Shown piece after piece: positions 26,693 through 36,500 of a DNA stretch of 64,000 bases. Position 1 is the first letter of the stretch. Each line of letters begins with the position of its first letter. The stretch comes from Streptomyces spinoverrucosus (lineage in GTDB: Bacteria; Actinomycetota; Actinomycetes; Streptomycetales; Streptomycetaceae): contig NZ_JADPZX010000001.1 of NCBI RefSeq assembly GCF_015712165.1, forward strand, positions 124,001 through 188,000, written 5' to 3'. The translations under genes were made by a program, and so were the position numbers. A model generated the notes under the pieces. The model had not been told where the DNA came from. It made no database searches and saw nothing but the letters and a program-made list of their open reading frames with translations.

Positions 26693-27180
26693 ATGACCGG
26701 CGATCAGCACACCCTAGGCGCGGTGCCGGCACACCTGGAGGAGCGGGAACGGGAGATCGCCGCCCAGGCCGGGACGACGCGAGAGCAGATCGCGCAGCTG
26801 ACAGCACGGCTGGACGAACTTGGCCGGGCCGCCGAGGAGATCCGGATCAAGGCAAGACACTGCTGGAGCTGCCCGATCCGCAGCCGTCCACGCCGCCGAC
26901 CCCGAAGCTGCCGGACCACCCGGCCCACCAGCAGTTCAGGGCGGTGTTCGCCGCGGCCGTGGCCTCACTGCGGGCGCGGCAGGTGTGCGAGGCGATGGAT
27001 CTGGAGATCGCGCCCAATACCGTCAACAACACCAGCCTGAAACTCCAGCGGCGCGTCGAGTGCGGAATCCTGACTGAGACCGAGCAGGGCTTGTTCGTCC
27101 AGCCGCAGCCCCAGCCTCCCGGCGACACCGTGGCCGGCCCACTTACCCCTCCCGAAAGAGCGGAACGGACATCAACTAAC
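26693..27180 (+). pseudogene. Streptomyces-type coiled-coil hypothetical protein, frameshifted
   Basis: From ATG 26693: AVPAHLEEREREIAAQAGTT, then IAQLTARLDELGRAAEEIRI, a coiled coil. A one-base frameshift near 26848 moves the reading to KTLLELPDPQPSTPPTPKLP, then FRAVFAAAVASLRARQVCEA, MDLEIAPNTVNNTSLKLQRR and GILTETEQGLFVQP. The last part looks like a winged helix. No function is assigned to this family by me. The original stop is not recognisable. Confidence 0.6.
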
Positions 27181-27225
27181 GCAGCGCTCTCCGGCAGCGA
27201 ACATGGGCCGATTGCCACTGAGCGC

Positions 27226-28070
27226 TCATTGGTAGCTGCTCAGCTGCTCATCGATCTCGCGCCGGTGCACGCGCAGCCGGGAGACGAGCAGATCGTGCTC
27301 GACAGCGGTGCCGATCTGGCTGCGGCTGTGACCGAACCTGCAATACCACGCAATGGCCTGGCCGGCCCACCAGGGGTTAGTCGCCCATGCCCCGGACAGT
27401 TCGAACGGGTCGTAGAACGGTTCCCGCTTCGCCGGGAGTCGGACGCCGTACGGTCGCGGCCCGCGCTGCAATACGGCTCTTCGTGAGTAGACCGGCAGTC
27501 CCACACGCATCTGCCGGTTGGGCCAAATAGCGTAGTTGGGCTTGAACGATTCCCATGCCACATGCACCGATCCGAAGAATCCGCGAGCTGTGACACCGGC
27601 GGGCGTCACATCCACGAGCGGGCGGGGGGTGCCCCTGCAGAGGAACACGACATGCAGGGCAGCGTTGGACACGATGATCAGGGCCAGTCCCAGAACCGCC
27701 CACCCGGTCAGCCCCACGAGGCTTCCCGCGCCTCGATGATGGGGTAGCCCACCGCGAAGGTACACATCAGTACAAGGCCGATGGCGCGTGTCGTCGCATG
27801 GTCCGGCAGCAGGACGAATGCGCGGCCCTCATCGACGACGAATGCCCGTGGACGCATAGCGCCCCGCCGCCAGGTGTAGACCGATGCCTGCCAGAGCATC
27901 ACTACCCCCACAGATGTCGGCAAGCATAATCCGACCACAATGACCCCAGTCGACGGCTGCGGAACGGTACACACAGCCACGACGCAGGTCACCGCTGCTG
28001 CGACCGCGCCGACCACGGCGATGCGCGCCACCGAGAGATTCGGCCCTGCCGGTCCTTCACTCGGATCCAT
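27226..28070 (-). pseudogene. Membrane protein split by a frameshift
   Basis: The first part (ATG 28070, 120 codons) has an acidic start, two hydrophobic segments (IAVVGAVAAAVTCVVAVCTV and IGLVLMCTFAVGYPII) and RPRAFVVDEGRAFVL. The frame then ends at 27708. In another frame the sequence continues as LVGLTGWAVLGLALIIVSNA, LVDVTPAGVTARGF, VAWESFKPN and a soluble C-terminus. The two halves read as one four-segment membrane protein with a slip near 27715-27735. They could also be two genes. Function unknown. Confidence 0.55.
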
Positions 28071-28359
28071 CCGTCAAGTCTCACATGGGCTGCGTCTTGG
28101 AAAAACACTCGGCCGGAAGGAATAGCGAAGGGCTGCAGCTGACAGTAATCGTCCGCTTCCGCTCCTCCACTGCGGACTCTGTCCGAGTGGCAGGGATGGT
28201 CCGAGTGAGTGATGGTGGTGGAGGTGCGCTCGTGCAGGCCGGGGCGGCTGGCCGGCCACGGTCCCGGCGCTGATGCCCAGTTGGTACTTCGCTCGGCCTG
28301 GCACAGACGCGGCTTCGCTCATGTCGTAGCCGCCGATACCGAGGAAGGACGACTTCAGC

Positions 28360-28704
28360 ATGGATTCGTTCAAAGGAGCCGCAAGGGCCGGTCTGGCGGT
28401 CGTCGCAATGTTGACGGTCTCGGCCCTGACTGCACTCTCGGGGAGCGCGGACGCGGCGCCCGAAGGGTACTGCGGATCGGACAGTATCCACGGACTCGCC
28501 GTGTACGGCAGCGCCAACACGTCATGCTCCACCGCTCTTCAGATCGCCAACGCCTACCAAGCACACGGCTCAAACAGCTCCCCCGTCACCGTCCACGTCG
28601 GCGAGGCCACTTGGCGCTGCCAGGAGCAACAGGGCGACCCCAACCCCATCGACAGGTGCGTAGCCACCGCCGACCCGAACCAGTGGGTCGAACTTACGTC
28701 GTAG
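28360..28704 (+). CDS. Small secreted protein, 4 Cys
   Basis: 114 residues from ATG 28360, with AGGAAGGA upstream. A signal peptide (AGLAVVAMLTVSALTALSGS, cleavage near ADAAPEG) precedes about 80 mature residues. These have four Cys (GYCGSD, NTSCST, TWRCQE, DRCVAT), suggesting two disulfides. ANTSCSTALQIANAYQ and VTVHVGEATWRC are the clearest blocks. No family assigned. It lies 460 bp outside the Tn3 left end. Confidence 0.75.
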   Translation: MDSFKGAARAGLAVVAMLTVSALTALSGSADAAPEGYCGSDSIHGLAVYGSANTSCSTALQIANAYQAHGSNSSPVTVHVGEATWRCQEQQGDPNPIDRCVATADPNQWVELTS

Positions 28705-29169
28705 TCTCGACGCCCTCCCCTTCCGGAGTTTTCCCGTGGTGTCCCTACGCCTGTTCGTTGAAGTCGTACAAGGACCTCATCGTTCAAGGCGGGCACCCGG
28801 GCATCGTCGGGGGGCAGGCAGTGGCCGACGCCAAGGCCGATCGTGACAGGACGGCATCCCAGGCACAGCGCATCTGCGGTGCGTGACCGCCGTTTCGCCC
28901 CCGCCTACCGCCGTTTCGCCCTCCGGCCCACGGTGGACCGGGACGCAGGCCGCCACGGTGAGGCGATCGATACCAGCGCGCTCGTCGGAGTCCTGCTGCC
29001 GGCCCGGGAGTTGGGATCACGAGCACGTAGCCGGAGTGTGGAGATTCGCTCAATGAGGTTGAAGTGATGGCAGGTTCGGCCGATGTGGGGTGCAGGGCCG
29101 GTACAACTGGGCCAAGGGATTGTCTTGGAATGCGTACGGAAACGGGGGGACCATGCGCCGGAACACATT
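28705..29169. other. 465 bp with no recognised gene
   Basis: Short frames exist on both strands but none has a ribosome site and recognisable sequence together. It ends at the transposon left end. Confidence 0.5.
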
Positions 29170-29219
29170 GGGGGATCGCCGAGATAAGCCCAAAAGGGGC
29201 CATAGAATGATCTTGAAGC
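29170..29219 (+). repeat. Tn3 transposon left inverted repeat
   Basis: It starts GGGGGATCGCCGAGATAAGC. The first 34 bp match the right end exactly, and 47 of 50 overall. The GGGG start is usual for Tn3-family ends. Confidence 0.9.
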
Positions 29220-29480
29220 CCTGAGACGGTGCGGGTGGTTGCAGATCGGCGCAGACTGGTGCCGTGGAACGAGACGGCCGAGACACCCGGAACCCGGTGA
29301 TCGGGAAGCCCGATCCTGACGAGTGTCCCGACTCGTGCACCGCTCGCGACCACGGGCATTGCTGGGCTGCGGAGCCCGCACCACCGACCCCAGCCCTCCA
29401 TACGGCCTTTGCGCTTCGCGTCTGGGCCATGGGAGCCAGCCCTACGACTGAGTCAGCTACAGCCGGACGGCTGACCACAG

Positions 29481-30548
29481 TCAGCCGCGGCGCCGGGCGG
29501 CCGGGGCGCTCGCGGCGACGTGCGCCGCGACCGCGTCCACCCCGGGGCGGGCGTACCGCTCCAGGGACCGTACGGAGGCGTGGCGGGAGCGGGCCAGCAG
29601 CAACGGTGTTGAGGTGCCGTCCTCCGCGTCTTGTGTCAACGCAGAATGCCGGAGCCGGTGGAGCGTCCAGCCCTCCAGGTCGTCGAAGTCGTCGGGGCTG
29701 GCGAGGGGGTTGGCCAGCAGCCGGGTACTCTCCTCGAAGATCTCTTCCGCCCGCCGGTAGGACAGCCGCGCGCGGCCGGTGACCGGGCAGGTGTCCAGGG
29801 TCGGCGTGCGGGCGGGGGCCTTGCGGTCAGTCAGGAACAGCGGGCCGTGGGTGCGGCCGGCGATGAGCCGCGGCAGGAGCTGGGCGGTACCGGACTGCCA
29901 GTGAATCCACTCCACGGCGCCGCCCTTGGAGGCGACCCGGCCCCGCTTGTCGGCGGGGAACAGCTCCTCGATGTTCAGGCACAGGATCTCCTCGGCCCGC
30001 GCGGCGCTCTCGTAGAGGAGCTTCCAGAACGTCTTCTCCCGTACGGACGCCTCCAGTTGCCACAGGGTGGTGATCTGGGGCTTGGACAACGCCTTCGTGC
30101 GGTCCGGGGGTGCCGGGCGGCGCTCGATCCCGATCGTCGGGTCGCCGATGATCCAGCCCTGGGGCTGCCACCAGCCGATCGCCTTGCGCGCGATGGACAG
30201 TTCGCGGTTGACGGTGTCGGCGTCCATCTCGTCCGCGCGGGCCGCGGCGAGCTCGGCGAGCACCGGCGGCAGGCCGGGGTCGTCGATGGCTGCGAGGTCG
30301 AAGGGGTCGGGCTTGGCGCCGCGGCGGGCCGGGCCGGTCGGCGCCGACTCTCCGCGCAGCATCCACCCCCAGGTGGTTAGCGAGATGCGGTAGATCCGGG
30401 CGGAGGACTTCGCGATGCCCGCGCCGGTGAGGTAGCGCTCGACCGCCGCGGCGTACGACGGCGGCGGGGCGGACAGCGGTACGACCCGGGCGTGCGGCAC
30501 CCGCAACGCGCCCCCGTTCTCCGGCACGGCCGCCCGTTCGATTGCCAC
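29481..30548 (-). CDS. Transposon tyrosine recombinase (TnpI-like)
   Basis: 355 residues from GTG 30548, preferred because GGAAGGGG lies upstream; the frame can be extended to 30668. An N-terminal SAM-like domain (YAAAVERYLTGAGIAKSSAR) precedes the catalytic domain. Active-site residues are visible: Arg in ESAARAEEILCLN, LHRLRHSA (HxxR), and SRHASVRSLERYARPG with the second His and the nucleophilic Tyr. It should resolve cointegrates made by TnpA, using the palindrome at 30666-30702 upstream of its start. Most Tn3 elements use serine resolvases; a tyrosine enzyme puts this in the TnpI-type group. Confidence 0.85.
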   Translation of the reverse strand: MAIERAAVPENGGALRVPHARVVPLSAPPPSYAAAVERYLTGAGIAKSSARIYRISLTTWGWMLRGESAPTGPARRGAKPDPFDLAAIDDPGLPPVLAELAAARADEMDADTVNRELSIARKAIGWWQPQGWIIGDPTIGIERRPAPPDRTKALSKPQITTLWQLEASVREKTFWKLLYESAARAEEILCLNIEELFPADKRGRVASKGGAVEWIHWQSGTAQLLPRLIAGRTHGPLFLTDRKAPARTPTLDTCPVTGRARLSYRRAEEIFEESTRLLANPLASPDDFDDLEGWTLHRLRHSALTQDAEDGTSTPLLLARSRHASVRSLERYARPGVDAVAAHVAASAPAARRRG

Positions 30549-30568
30549 CCGTCCACCCCTTCCAGCTC

Positions 30569-30702
30569 TGTCGCAGTAAATGCGTACACCTCGCGCCCAG
30601 CCCTCGTGATCATGCTCGGTCGAACACGCGAGGCCATCGATGGAGCGCCGAGGGGACCGTACCGGCACTGCCGCAGTAAATCCGGTATTTACTGCGGCAG
30701 TG
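30569..30702. promoter_or_regulatory. Internal recombination (resolution) site of the transposon
   Basis: A core of two perfect 16-bp inverted arms, CACTGCCGCAGTAAAT (30666-30681) and ATTTACTGCGGCAGTG (30687-30702), separated by CCGGT, is the form of a tyrosine recombinase crossover site. A third copy of the arm, TGTCGCAGTAAATGCG, lies at 30569-30584 next to the recombinase start, as accessory direct repeats do in the IRS of Tn4430. Confidence 0.75.
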
Positions 30703-30972
30703 CTCCGAAGGCGTGTATGGACGTCGCAGATCGCAGCGGTGATTATCGGCAGCTACTTGTCGGGGGTTATACACGAGTACCCCTCCGCGCTCTTCGGTGA
30801 CGATGCCTGTCGCCTTGCCGTACGTGCGCAGCTCGCTACAGGTTCTGGCGAGGCCGTCCAGGGTCAGGCCCGGCATGACTGCGGCAACGTACTCGGCAAT
30901 CGCCGCTTCGGCGACACGGGTCGCGGGGCAAAGTGTCGAGGCTGGAGAGGCGTGTCCCTCTCCTCTGTGCAC
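30610..30972 (-). CDS. Small hypothetical protein overlapping the resolution site
   Basis: 120 codons. The middle part, VAEAAIAEYVAAVMPGLTLD then TYGKATGIVTEERGGVLVYN, reads like protein. The last 30 codons run through the recombination palindrome (CRSKYRIYCGS), so the C-terminus is either accidental or acquired by recombination. Function unknown; it may be a non-coding frame. Confidence 0.35.
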   Translation of the reverse strand: MHRGEGHASPASTLCPATRVAEAAIAEYVAAVMPGLTLDGLARTCSELRTYGKATGIVTEERGGVLVYNPRQVAADNHRCDLRRPYTPSEHCRSKYRIYCGSAGTVPSALHRWPRVFDRA

Positions 30973-31101
30973 GGAGGGTCAAGCCATCGGCGAGCGAGGG
31001 ACAAAGCGATACGCGGAAAGTCCCGGCAGGCTGGAGTACATCAGGATTCTGCGGGAATCCTCAGGACATCACGCAGCGTCAGGGAAAGGAGATGACCGCG
31101 A

Positions 31102-31341
31102 ATGAGGACTTCCCGTTCGCGCGGCGTACTCGGCGTCGCCGTGGTGGCCGCCGCCCTCGTCATGGGAGCGGCAACCCCGGCGCTCGTCGACAACTGGAGC
31201 ACCAGCCAGCCCGTCAGTGCTACGCCGCAAGGCAACAACTACGGTACCGTCGCACCGCTCGACGACTGGATCACCGTCTCGCCGCAGGGCGACAGCTACG
31301 GCACTGTCGTCCCCCTCGGCAGCGTCTGGGGCGCCGCCTGA
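31102..31341 (+). CDS. 79-residue secreted protein with an internal peptide repeat
   Basis: ATG 31102, GGAAAGGAG upstream. A signal peptide (VLGVAVVAAALVMGAATPAL) precedes about 50 mature residues. The mature part contains PQGNNYGTVAPLDDW and PQGDSYGTVVPLGSVW, two 15-16-residue copies. No Cys and no known family. It is followed by a strong hairpin at 31384. Transposon cargo; role unknown. Confidence 0.65.
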   Translation: MRTSRSRGVLGVAVVAAALVMGAATPALVDNWSTSQPVSATPQGNNYGTVAPLDDWITVSPQGDSYGTVVPLGSVWGAA

Positions 31342-31383
31342 CTCCTTCGACGCCTCACGCGTCCTACGGCGCGCCGCGCACGT

Positions 31384-31413
31384 CTGGTTCCCGGGCCGTA
31401 GCCCGGGAACCAG
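31384..31413 (+). terminator. 13-bp perfect hairpin after the small secreted gene
   Basis: CTGGTTCCCGGGC (31384-31396) pairs with GCCCGGGAACCAG (31401-31413) across CGTA, 43 bp past the stop at 31341 and before the AraC gene. Confidence 0.7.
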
Positions 31414-31497
31414 GTCCACTCCCAACAGGCCCCTGTTTACCACGACTTGGCCTCCCCGCAGACTGGACTCCTCAGCTGTCCACCCACGGGGAGCCCC

Positions 31498-32574
31498 ATG
31501 ATCGAGACCATGTTCCGCACCGAGGACTTACCGTCGGCCGACCGCTTCGACGCCTGGTGCGAACGTTTGGCCCTGACTCACGCGCCGTCGGACCTGACCA
31601 GTGCCCACCAGGCGGGATATCGCGGCACACAACATCTCCTGCAGTTCAATGAGCTGACCGTGCACACGATGCAGTGGCAGCCCGCCTTCGCCCGCAGGAA
31701 CCAGGCCCTGATCCATCTCTCGGACCCCGACCGCTACCACCTCTCCCTCATCAGGCGGGGCACCGTGGTCGCGACGATAGACGATCAGGAAGCTGTGTAC
31801 GGCCCTTGCGCGTTACGCACCAACCTCACTTACCGCCCCATCGAAGTGAATCTGGGCGCGGACGGGACCGAGGTGGAATGCGTCAGCATGGAGATATCCC
31901 GCGCCGCGTTCCCGCTCCCCCCGGCCCGGATGGAACGGGTGATCGGCCGCCCGATGACCGCCATGGAAGGGACCGGCGCCCTTCTGGCTGCTTTCCTCAA
32001 CACCTTGACCTCACAACCAGGTTCCTACACCCCGGCCGACGCCGCCCGCCTGGAACCGATTCTGCTGGATCTTCTAGCCTCCCTCTTCGCGCACGAGCTG
32101 GACGTCGTCGAAACCCTGCCGCCGGAGACCCACCACCGCACGCTCCTGCTCCGCGTCCGCGCCTTCATCCGACAGCACCTCCACGACCCCGGGCTGACGC
32201 CGACCGCCATCGCCGCCGTGCACCACATCTCCGTCAGCCAACTGCACCGGATCTTCCGCGAGAGGGCTCTGGCGGAGGGCGGGCCGAGCACGGTGATGGG
32301 CTACATCCGCGCACAGCGCCTGGAACGCGCCCGGCGCGACCTCGCGGACCCGGCGCTGCGGACCCGGCCGGTCGGCGAGATCGCGCACCGCTGGGGCTTC
32401 ACCCACCATGTCGTCTTCACCCGCGCCTTCCGCGCGGCCTACGGCATCCCGCCTCGTGACTACCGTCACCTGGAACTCGCGCAGCTCGCCCGGAATGCGT
32501 CGCCTGCGCCGCTGGCAACGGATCGTCAAGAAACCGGCCACTCCAAGTCAACGACTCAGCAGACCCGGACCTGA
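31498..32574 (+). CDS. AraC-family regulator in the transposon cargo
   Basis: 358 residues from ATG 31498 (GGGGAG upstream). The N-terminal AraC-binding-like domain (FRTEDLPSADRFDAWCERLA ... YHLSLIRRGTVVATIDDQEA) is of the kind in the NimR/FeaR-like group. The C-terminal double HTH is LTPTAIAAVHHISVSQLHRI, then RAQRLERARRDL, and VGEIAHRWGFTHHVVFTRAF with YGIPPRDYR. It probably controls the flanking small secreted genes. Inducer unknown. Confidence 0.87.
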   Translation: MIETMFRTEDLPSADRFDAWCERLALTHAPSDLTSAHQAGYRGTQHLLQFNELTVHTMQWQPAFARRNQALIHLSDPDRYHLSLIRRGTVVATIDDQEAVYGPCALRTNLTYRPIEVNLGADGTEVECVSMEISRAAFPLPPARMERVIGRPMTAMEGTGALLAAFLNTLTSQPGSYTPADAARLEPILLDLLASLFAHELDVVETLPPETHHRTLLLRVRAFIRQHLHDPGLTPTAIAAVHHISVSQLHRIFRERALAEGGPSTVMGYIRAQRLERARRDLADPALRTRPVGEIAHRWGFTHHVVFTRAFRAAYGIPPRDYRHLELAQLARNASPAPLATDRQETGHSKSTTQQTRT

Positions 32575-32612
32575 CAGCCTGAAGCCCTGACCAACACAGA
32601 AGGGGCGAAAGC

Positions 32613-32981
32613 GTGCATGCAGGACATTTATGGGCTGCGGGTATGTTGACCGCGGCACTCGTGGCAGGAGCCGCAGCTCCTGCGCTGGCCGGCCAACACA
32701 TCTCCGTGAACGCCGCAGCCTCGTCTGAGGCGACGGATGTTGGGGCTATGAGTCGGCCCACCGGCTGTAAGTCCGCCGTATGGGGCGACTGGGGGGCGCA
32801 AGCCACCTGCGACAAAGCCAACGGGGGATCCTTTCGAGCCATCGCCGTGTGCACCAGCCCGTCTGATGGAGACGTTACGTGGGGATACGGCCCATGGCGG
32901 AACTGGGACGGGGCGGTTTCGATCGCCTACTGCAATGGCGACAGCCGAGCTACGAGCGCCGGTTTCGAAACCCGGGTCTGA
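32613..32981 (+). CDS. Small secreted 4-Cys protein, copy 1
   Basis: 122 residues from GTG 32613 (AAGGGG upstream; ATG 32643 is an alternative). A signal peptide ends near APALAGQ. The mature part has Cys in TGCKSAVWGDWGAQATCDKA, FRAIAVCTSP and SIAYCNGD, with WGYGPWRNWDG between. The Cys spacing and GAxAxC...AVxxC...WRN order are shared with the next gene, so the two are paralogues. Family not recognised. Confidence 0.7.
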   Translation: MHAGHLWAAGMLTAALVAGAAAPALAGQHISVNAAASSEATDVGAMSRPTGCKSAVWGDWGAQATCDKANGGSFRAIAVCTSPSDGDVTWGYGPWRNWDGAVSIAYCNGDSRATSAGFETRV

Positions 32982-33016
32982 GATTTTTCTGCGCCGGTAA
33001 GGTGAGGAGTTTCTTC

Positions 33017-33346
33017 ATGAAGAAGCGATTCTTGTCGCTGTTCTGCACTACCGCACTGACAGCCGGAATTGTCGCAGCATTTCCGTCCGCGGCTGCTGCG
33101 GGCACGGCCGCTGCATGGCCGGAGGACTGCTGGTACGAGCTGAGGGGACAAGGCGCTGCAGCGCAGTGCGATTCAGGCTCAGGGCAGTACAAAGCGGTGG
33201 TAATCTGCGACCCCTGGGCCGGGGGACCCCTGATTTGGCGTGAAGCGCCAGTATGGAGGAATGCTGGCAGCGGCGTCACCTCCTACATCTTCTGCCCCCC
33301 TATGTCCGACGGTGCGAGTGCGGGAATCGCGAAGAGGGCAGGCTGA
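33017..33346 (+). CDS. Small secreted 4-Cys protein, copy 2
   Basis: 109 residues from ATG 33017 with GAGGAG 8 bp upstream. Signal peptide FLSLFCTTALTAGIVAAFPS, cleaved near AAAAGTA. The mature part has DCWYELRGQGAAAQCDSG, YKAVVICDPW, APVWRNAGSGVT and YIFCPP, matching copy 1 in Cys order and in the WRN block. It lies 35 bp after copy 1 and is probably cotranscribed with it. Confidence 0.75.
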   Translation: MKKRFLSLFCTTALTAGIVAAFPSAAAAGTAAAWPEDCWYELRGQGAAAQCDSGSGQYKAVVICDPWAGGPLIWREAPVWRNAGSGVTSYIFCPPMSDGASAGIAKRAG

Positions 33347-33411
33347 TACCGCGGCCGCAGTTGATGTGACGGGTGGTCGGGCTGTTCGTTGAGCGGGGCT
33401 GGGTGGGGACG

Positions 33412-33552
33412 TCACGCGCCTTCATCCTGGGCCTGTGCGAGCAGCCTGGCCATGACGTCGGTCGTGCCGTCCTCGCCGACGTAGGAGCGCTCGGCGCTGT
33501 AGAGGCATCGGCCGGTGCGTACGGTGGCGTACATGGCGGAGTCCCTCGGCAT
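33412..33552 (-). CDS. 46-residue protein coupled to tnpA
   Basis: The ATG at 33552 follows the tnpA stop with no gap (TGA-ATG). The sequence begins MPRDSAMYATVRTGRCLY and ends LLAQAQDEGA, followed by TGA. The position suggests translational coupling with the transposase. Function unknown; it may be a small accessory protein or remnant. Confidence 0.5.
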   Translation of the reverse strand: MPRDSAMYATVRTGRCLYSAERSYVGEDGTTDVMARLLAQAQDEGA

Positions 33553-36500
33553 TCAGGCTGCGCGGCCAAGGCTGGCGGTGGTCAGGTCCTGCTCGCGCAG
33601 CGGAGTGAAGTCGACGTCGAGCTTCGGGTCGTACGCCTCGGGTTCGATGCCGAGTTCGTGTGTGCTGTACTCGCCGAACCGTTTGATGTGCTCGGTCAGG
33701 TACGGCGAGATGTGCGCCAGGTCCTCGGGGTCGATCTCCCATCCTTCTTTCAGCAGTTGGCGGACGATCTCGGCGATGTCCAGGGCGTTGTGGAAGATCA
33801 CGGCGTTCGTGAGCAAAGAGTTGAACTTCATCGTCTTCTCTTGCTCGACGGGGTCGTTGTCGGCGATGACGCCCTGGTTGCCGAAGCCGACCCACTGGGA
33901 GAACCGGTTGAACGACTCGACCTTGTTCGTCGCCGCCGTCACCCGCCGGCGCAGTGGTGCGTCCGTCAGGTACCGCAGCAGCTGCACGGTCCTGATCACG
34001 CGGCCGACCTCGCGGAAAGCAACGTACGTGGCGTTCTTGTGCGACCCGGAGCGCAGGCGCTTGAGCAGTGTCGCCGAGGAGATGACGCCTTCGCGGACGG
34101 AGACCGCCACCCGCATCAGGTGCCGGAACTGGGACTCGATCAGGTCGAAGTCGATGGTGTTCTTGCCGGGCTCGCCGAACAGGGCGTCGATGTGGACGTA
34201 CTCGGTGGTCTTGCTGGGCCTGTAGAAGGTCAGGCCCTTCCAGTTCCTGATCCTGGGCATGAGGTCGAAGCCCAGCAGGTGCGCGAGGGTGAAGACGGGC
34301 AGGGACTGGCCTTGGGTGTCGGCGTGCACGGTGGTGGGCTTGACCTCGGAGGCGTTCTTGAGCAGGCTCTCGATGATGTAGACGGCCTCCCACACCCCGC
34401 ACGGGATGAAGTGCGTGAACAGCGCGATGTAGGTGTCGGAGATGTGGTGGTAGGCGATGCCTCCCGGCTTGCCGTACCGGACGGACGTCTCGGCGAGCAG
34501 GTTGTCGAGGTAGGTGTCCATGTGGGTGCCGTCGGCGGCCACGGCGGTGCCGTCGCCCCACGCCTGCGAGATGTCCAGGCGGGCGTGGGCGTTGACCAGG
34601 TCGGCGATGGCCTCGTTCAGCAGCACGAGGGAGAAGTGCCGGTTCGCCGTGTACGCCAGCTCGTGCCCGCTCACGCCGGGCATGTGGCGGGCCGCCTCGT
34701 AGGGGCCCATGTTGGTGCCCTTGACAAAGGTGGTGAGCACGTACCGGCCGAACGGGTCGGTGAGTTTCGGGTCGTTGCCCGAGGGCGGGCCGAAGCGGCG
34801 CCACCACTCCACCCAGTACGCGGTCCGGGCACAGATCCCGATCAGCGTGCGCTCCGGCATCCGAGCTTTGATCTCCTGCTCCAGCCGCTTCGCCGACGGC
34901 CGTTGCCCCTCCGAGCGGTGCTGCTTGAGCGAGGGGATGCCGGTGACCGGGTCGATCACCAGGCTCTCGTTGTCCGGGTATCCGGCGTCCGCCGCCGCGG
35001 CGGCGGCCCGCAGCCGGTCCTCCAGCTGGCGGCGGAAGGAGGCGTCGTCGAAGGCGGCGGCCTGGTCCTCGTCCTCGGCCAGCCCGACCTCCACCAGGTA
35101 GGCGGGCAGCTTCTCCTCGACGGCCTCCCACAGCAGCAGCTGCCCCGACCAGTCGACGTACTCCTCCGAGCCGGACACGGCGATGTCGCCGCAGCGGAGT
35201 TCCTCGGCGAGGTAGGTGAAGACCATCGCCTCGAAGTGCCGGCGGACGAACTGCCCCGGCCGACTCTTGTCGACCACGGCCTTCTGCCAGTTGTGCGTGG
35301 CGAACGAGATGTCGATGCGCCTGCCGTCCTCGCCGATCGCGCTGATGTACTCGCCGCGGGCCGCCTCGTTGCGCCGCGCGTGCGCGAGCGCGTCCAGCAC
35401 CCGCCCGTCCTCCGAGGTGGCGGTGAACTCCAGCTTCTCGGCCAGGTCGAACATCAGCGCCCGGTCCCGGCCGATCTGCCCGTACAGCAGCACCTCCCAG
35501 AAGTTGCCGTGGTGGGCGGAGACCTTCTCGATCTGCTCGTACTGCTTGGCGAACCCGCCGAAGCCCTCCACGGTCTTCGTGACCGTGCCGAGCCCGCCGG
35601 CCAGCACCAGCAGGGCCTTCATCAGCGCCAGGACGGCCGGGGAGACCTCGCCGCCCAGGCGCCGGGCCACCTCCTCGGCCGACGCCTGTTCGTCCAGCCC
35701 TTCAAGGGCGGCCACGGCCCCGGCGGTCATCTCGGCGGCCTTCGCGAGCGCGGCCTGGGCCGGGCCGCCGTCGTCGATGTCCTTGAGCACACTGCGGTAG
35801 TTGCCGATCAGAGCCTCGGTCATCTCCCGCTCAGCGAGCCGGATCTCCTCCAGCTCCTCCTTCGCTCTCTTGACCTTCGTCCCCATGCGCTTGCAGAACA
35901 TCAGCGCCAGCTCGTCGCGGACCCGCATCCGGGCCTTGTGTGCGAGACACGCCATCAGCGCGACCCGCTTGACGGGCACGTACGCCTTCAGCTCAGAGGC
36001 ATCCGCCGCGTCCGCTTCCCCCGCGAAGTCCGTGACCTTCCGCGAGGCGACACCGTCCATCCACACCCCGGTGTCGCCTAGGGCATCCACCCAATCCAAG
36101 TGCGTGATCAGCCGCTTGAAGTGCGACCAGGTCGGACTCTGCGCCGACTTCTTCAGCCGGTTGTACTGCGTGGTGCCGTCCGCGTCGCGCTCCTCCAGCA
36201 GCCGCGGCAGCCCCGCACGTTCCACCGCGCTCATACGGTCGTGGATGCCCGTGTAGATCGACGCGTTCACCTCTTTGCGAACCGTCGAGGCCATCGCATC
36301 GAGGGTGGAGAACGCCGGCAACTCCAGGCCGGCCCCCACCACCTTCTCCAGCGCGATGTTGATCAGATCGGCCGGGCGGTTCTTCGCCGCGGCCTCCTTC
36401 CGGATCGACACCTCGGCGATCCGGCGGGCCTCCGCCTGGTCGTAGACCACCCCGACCCGCTGCCGCACCAGGCCCCGGTGGTTCTTCGCGGTCTTCACCG

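Noticed and set aside
29264-29480. Small plus-strand frame with DPDECPDSCTARDHGHC
   Set aside because: The Cys/His pattern is tempting, but there is no clear ribosome site and the frame continues antisense into the recombinase gene.
33373-36081. 902-codon plus-strand frame
   Set aside because: Antisense to tnpA, whose DDE motifs are clear on the other strand.
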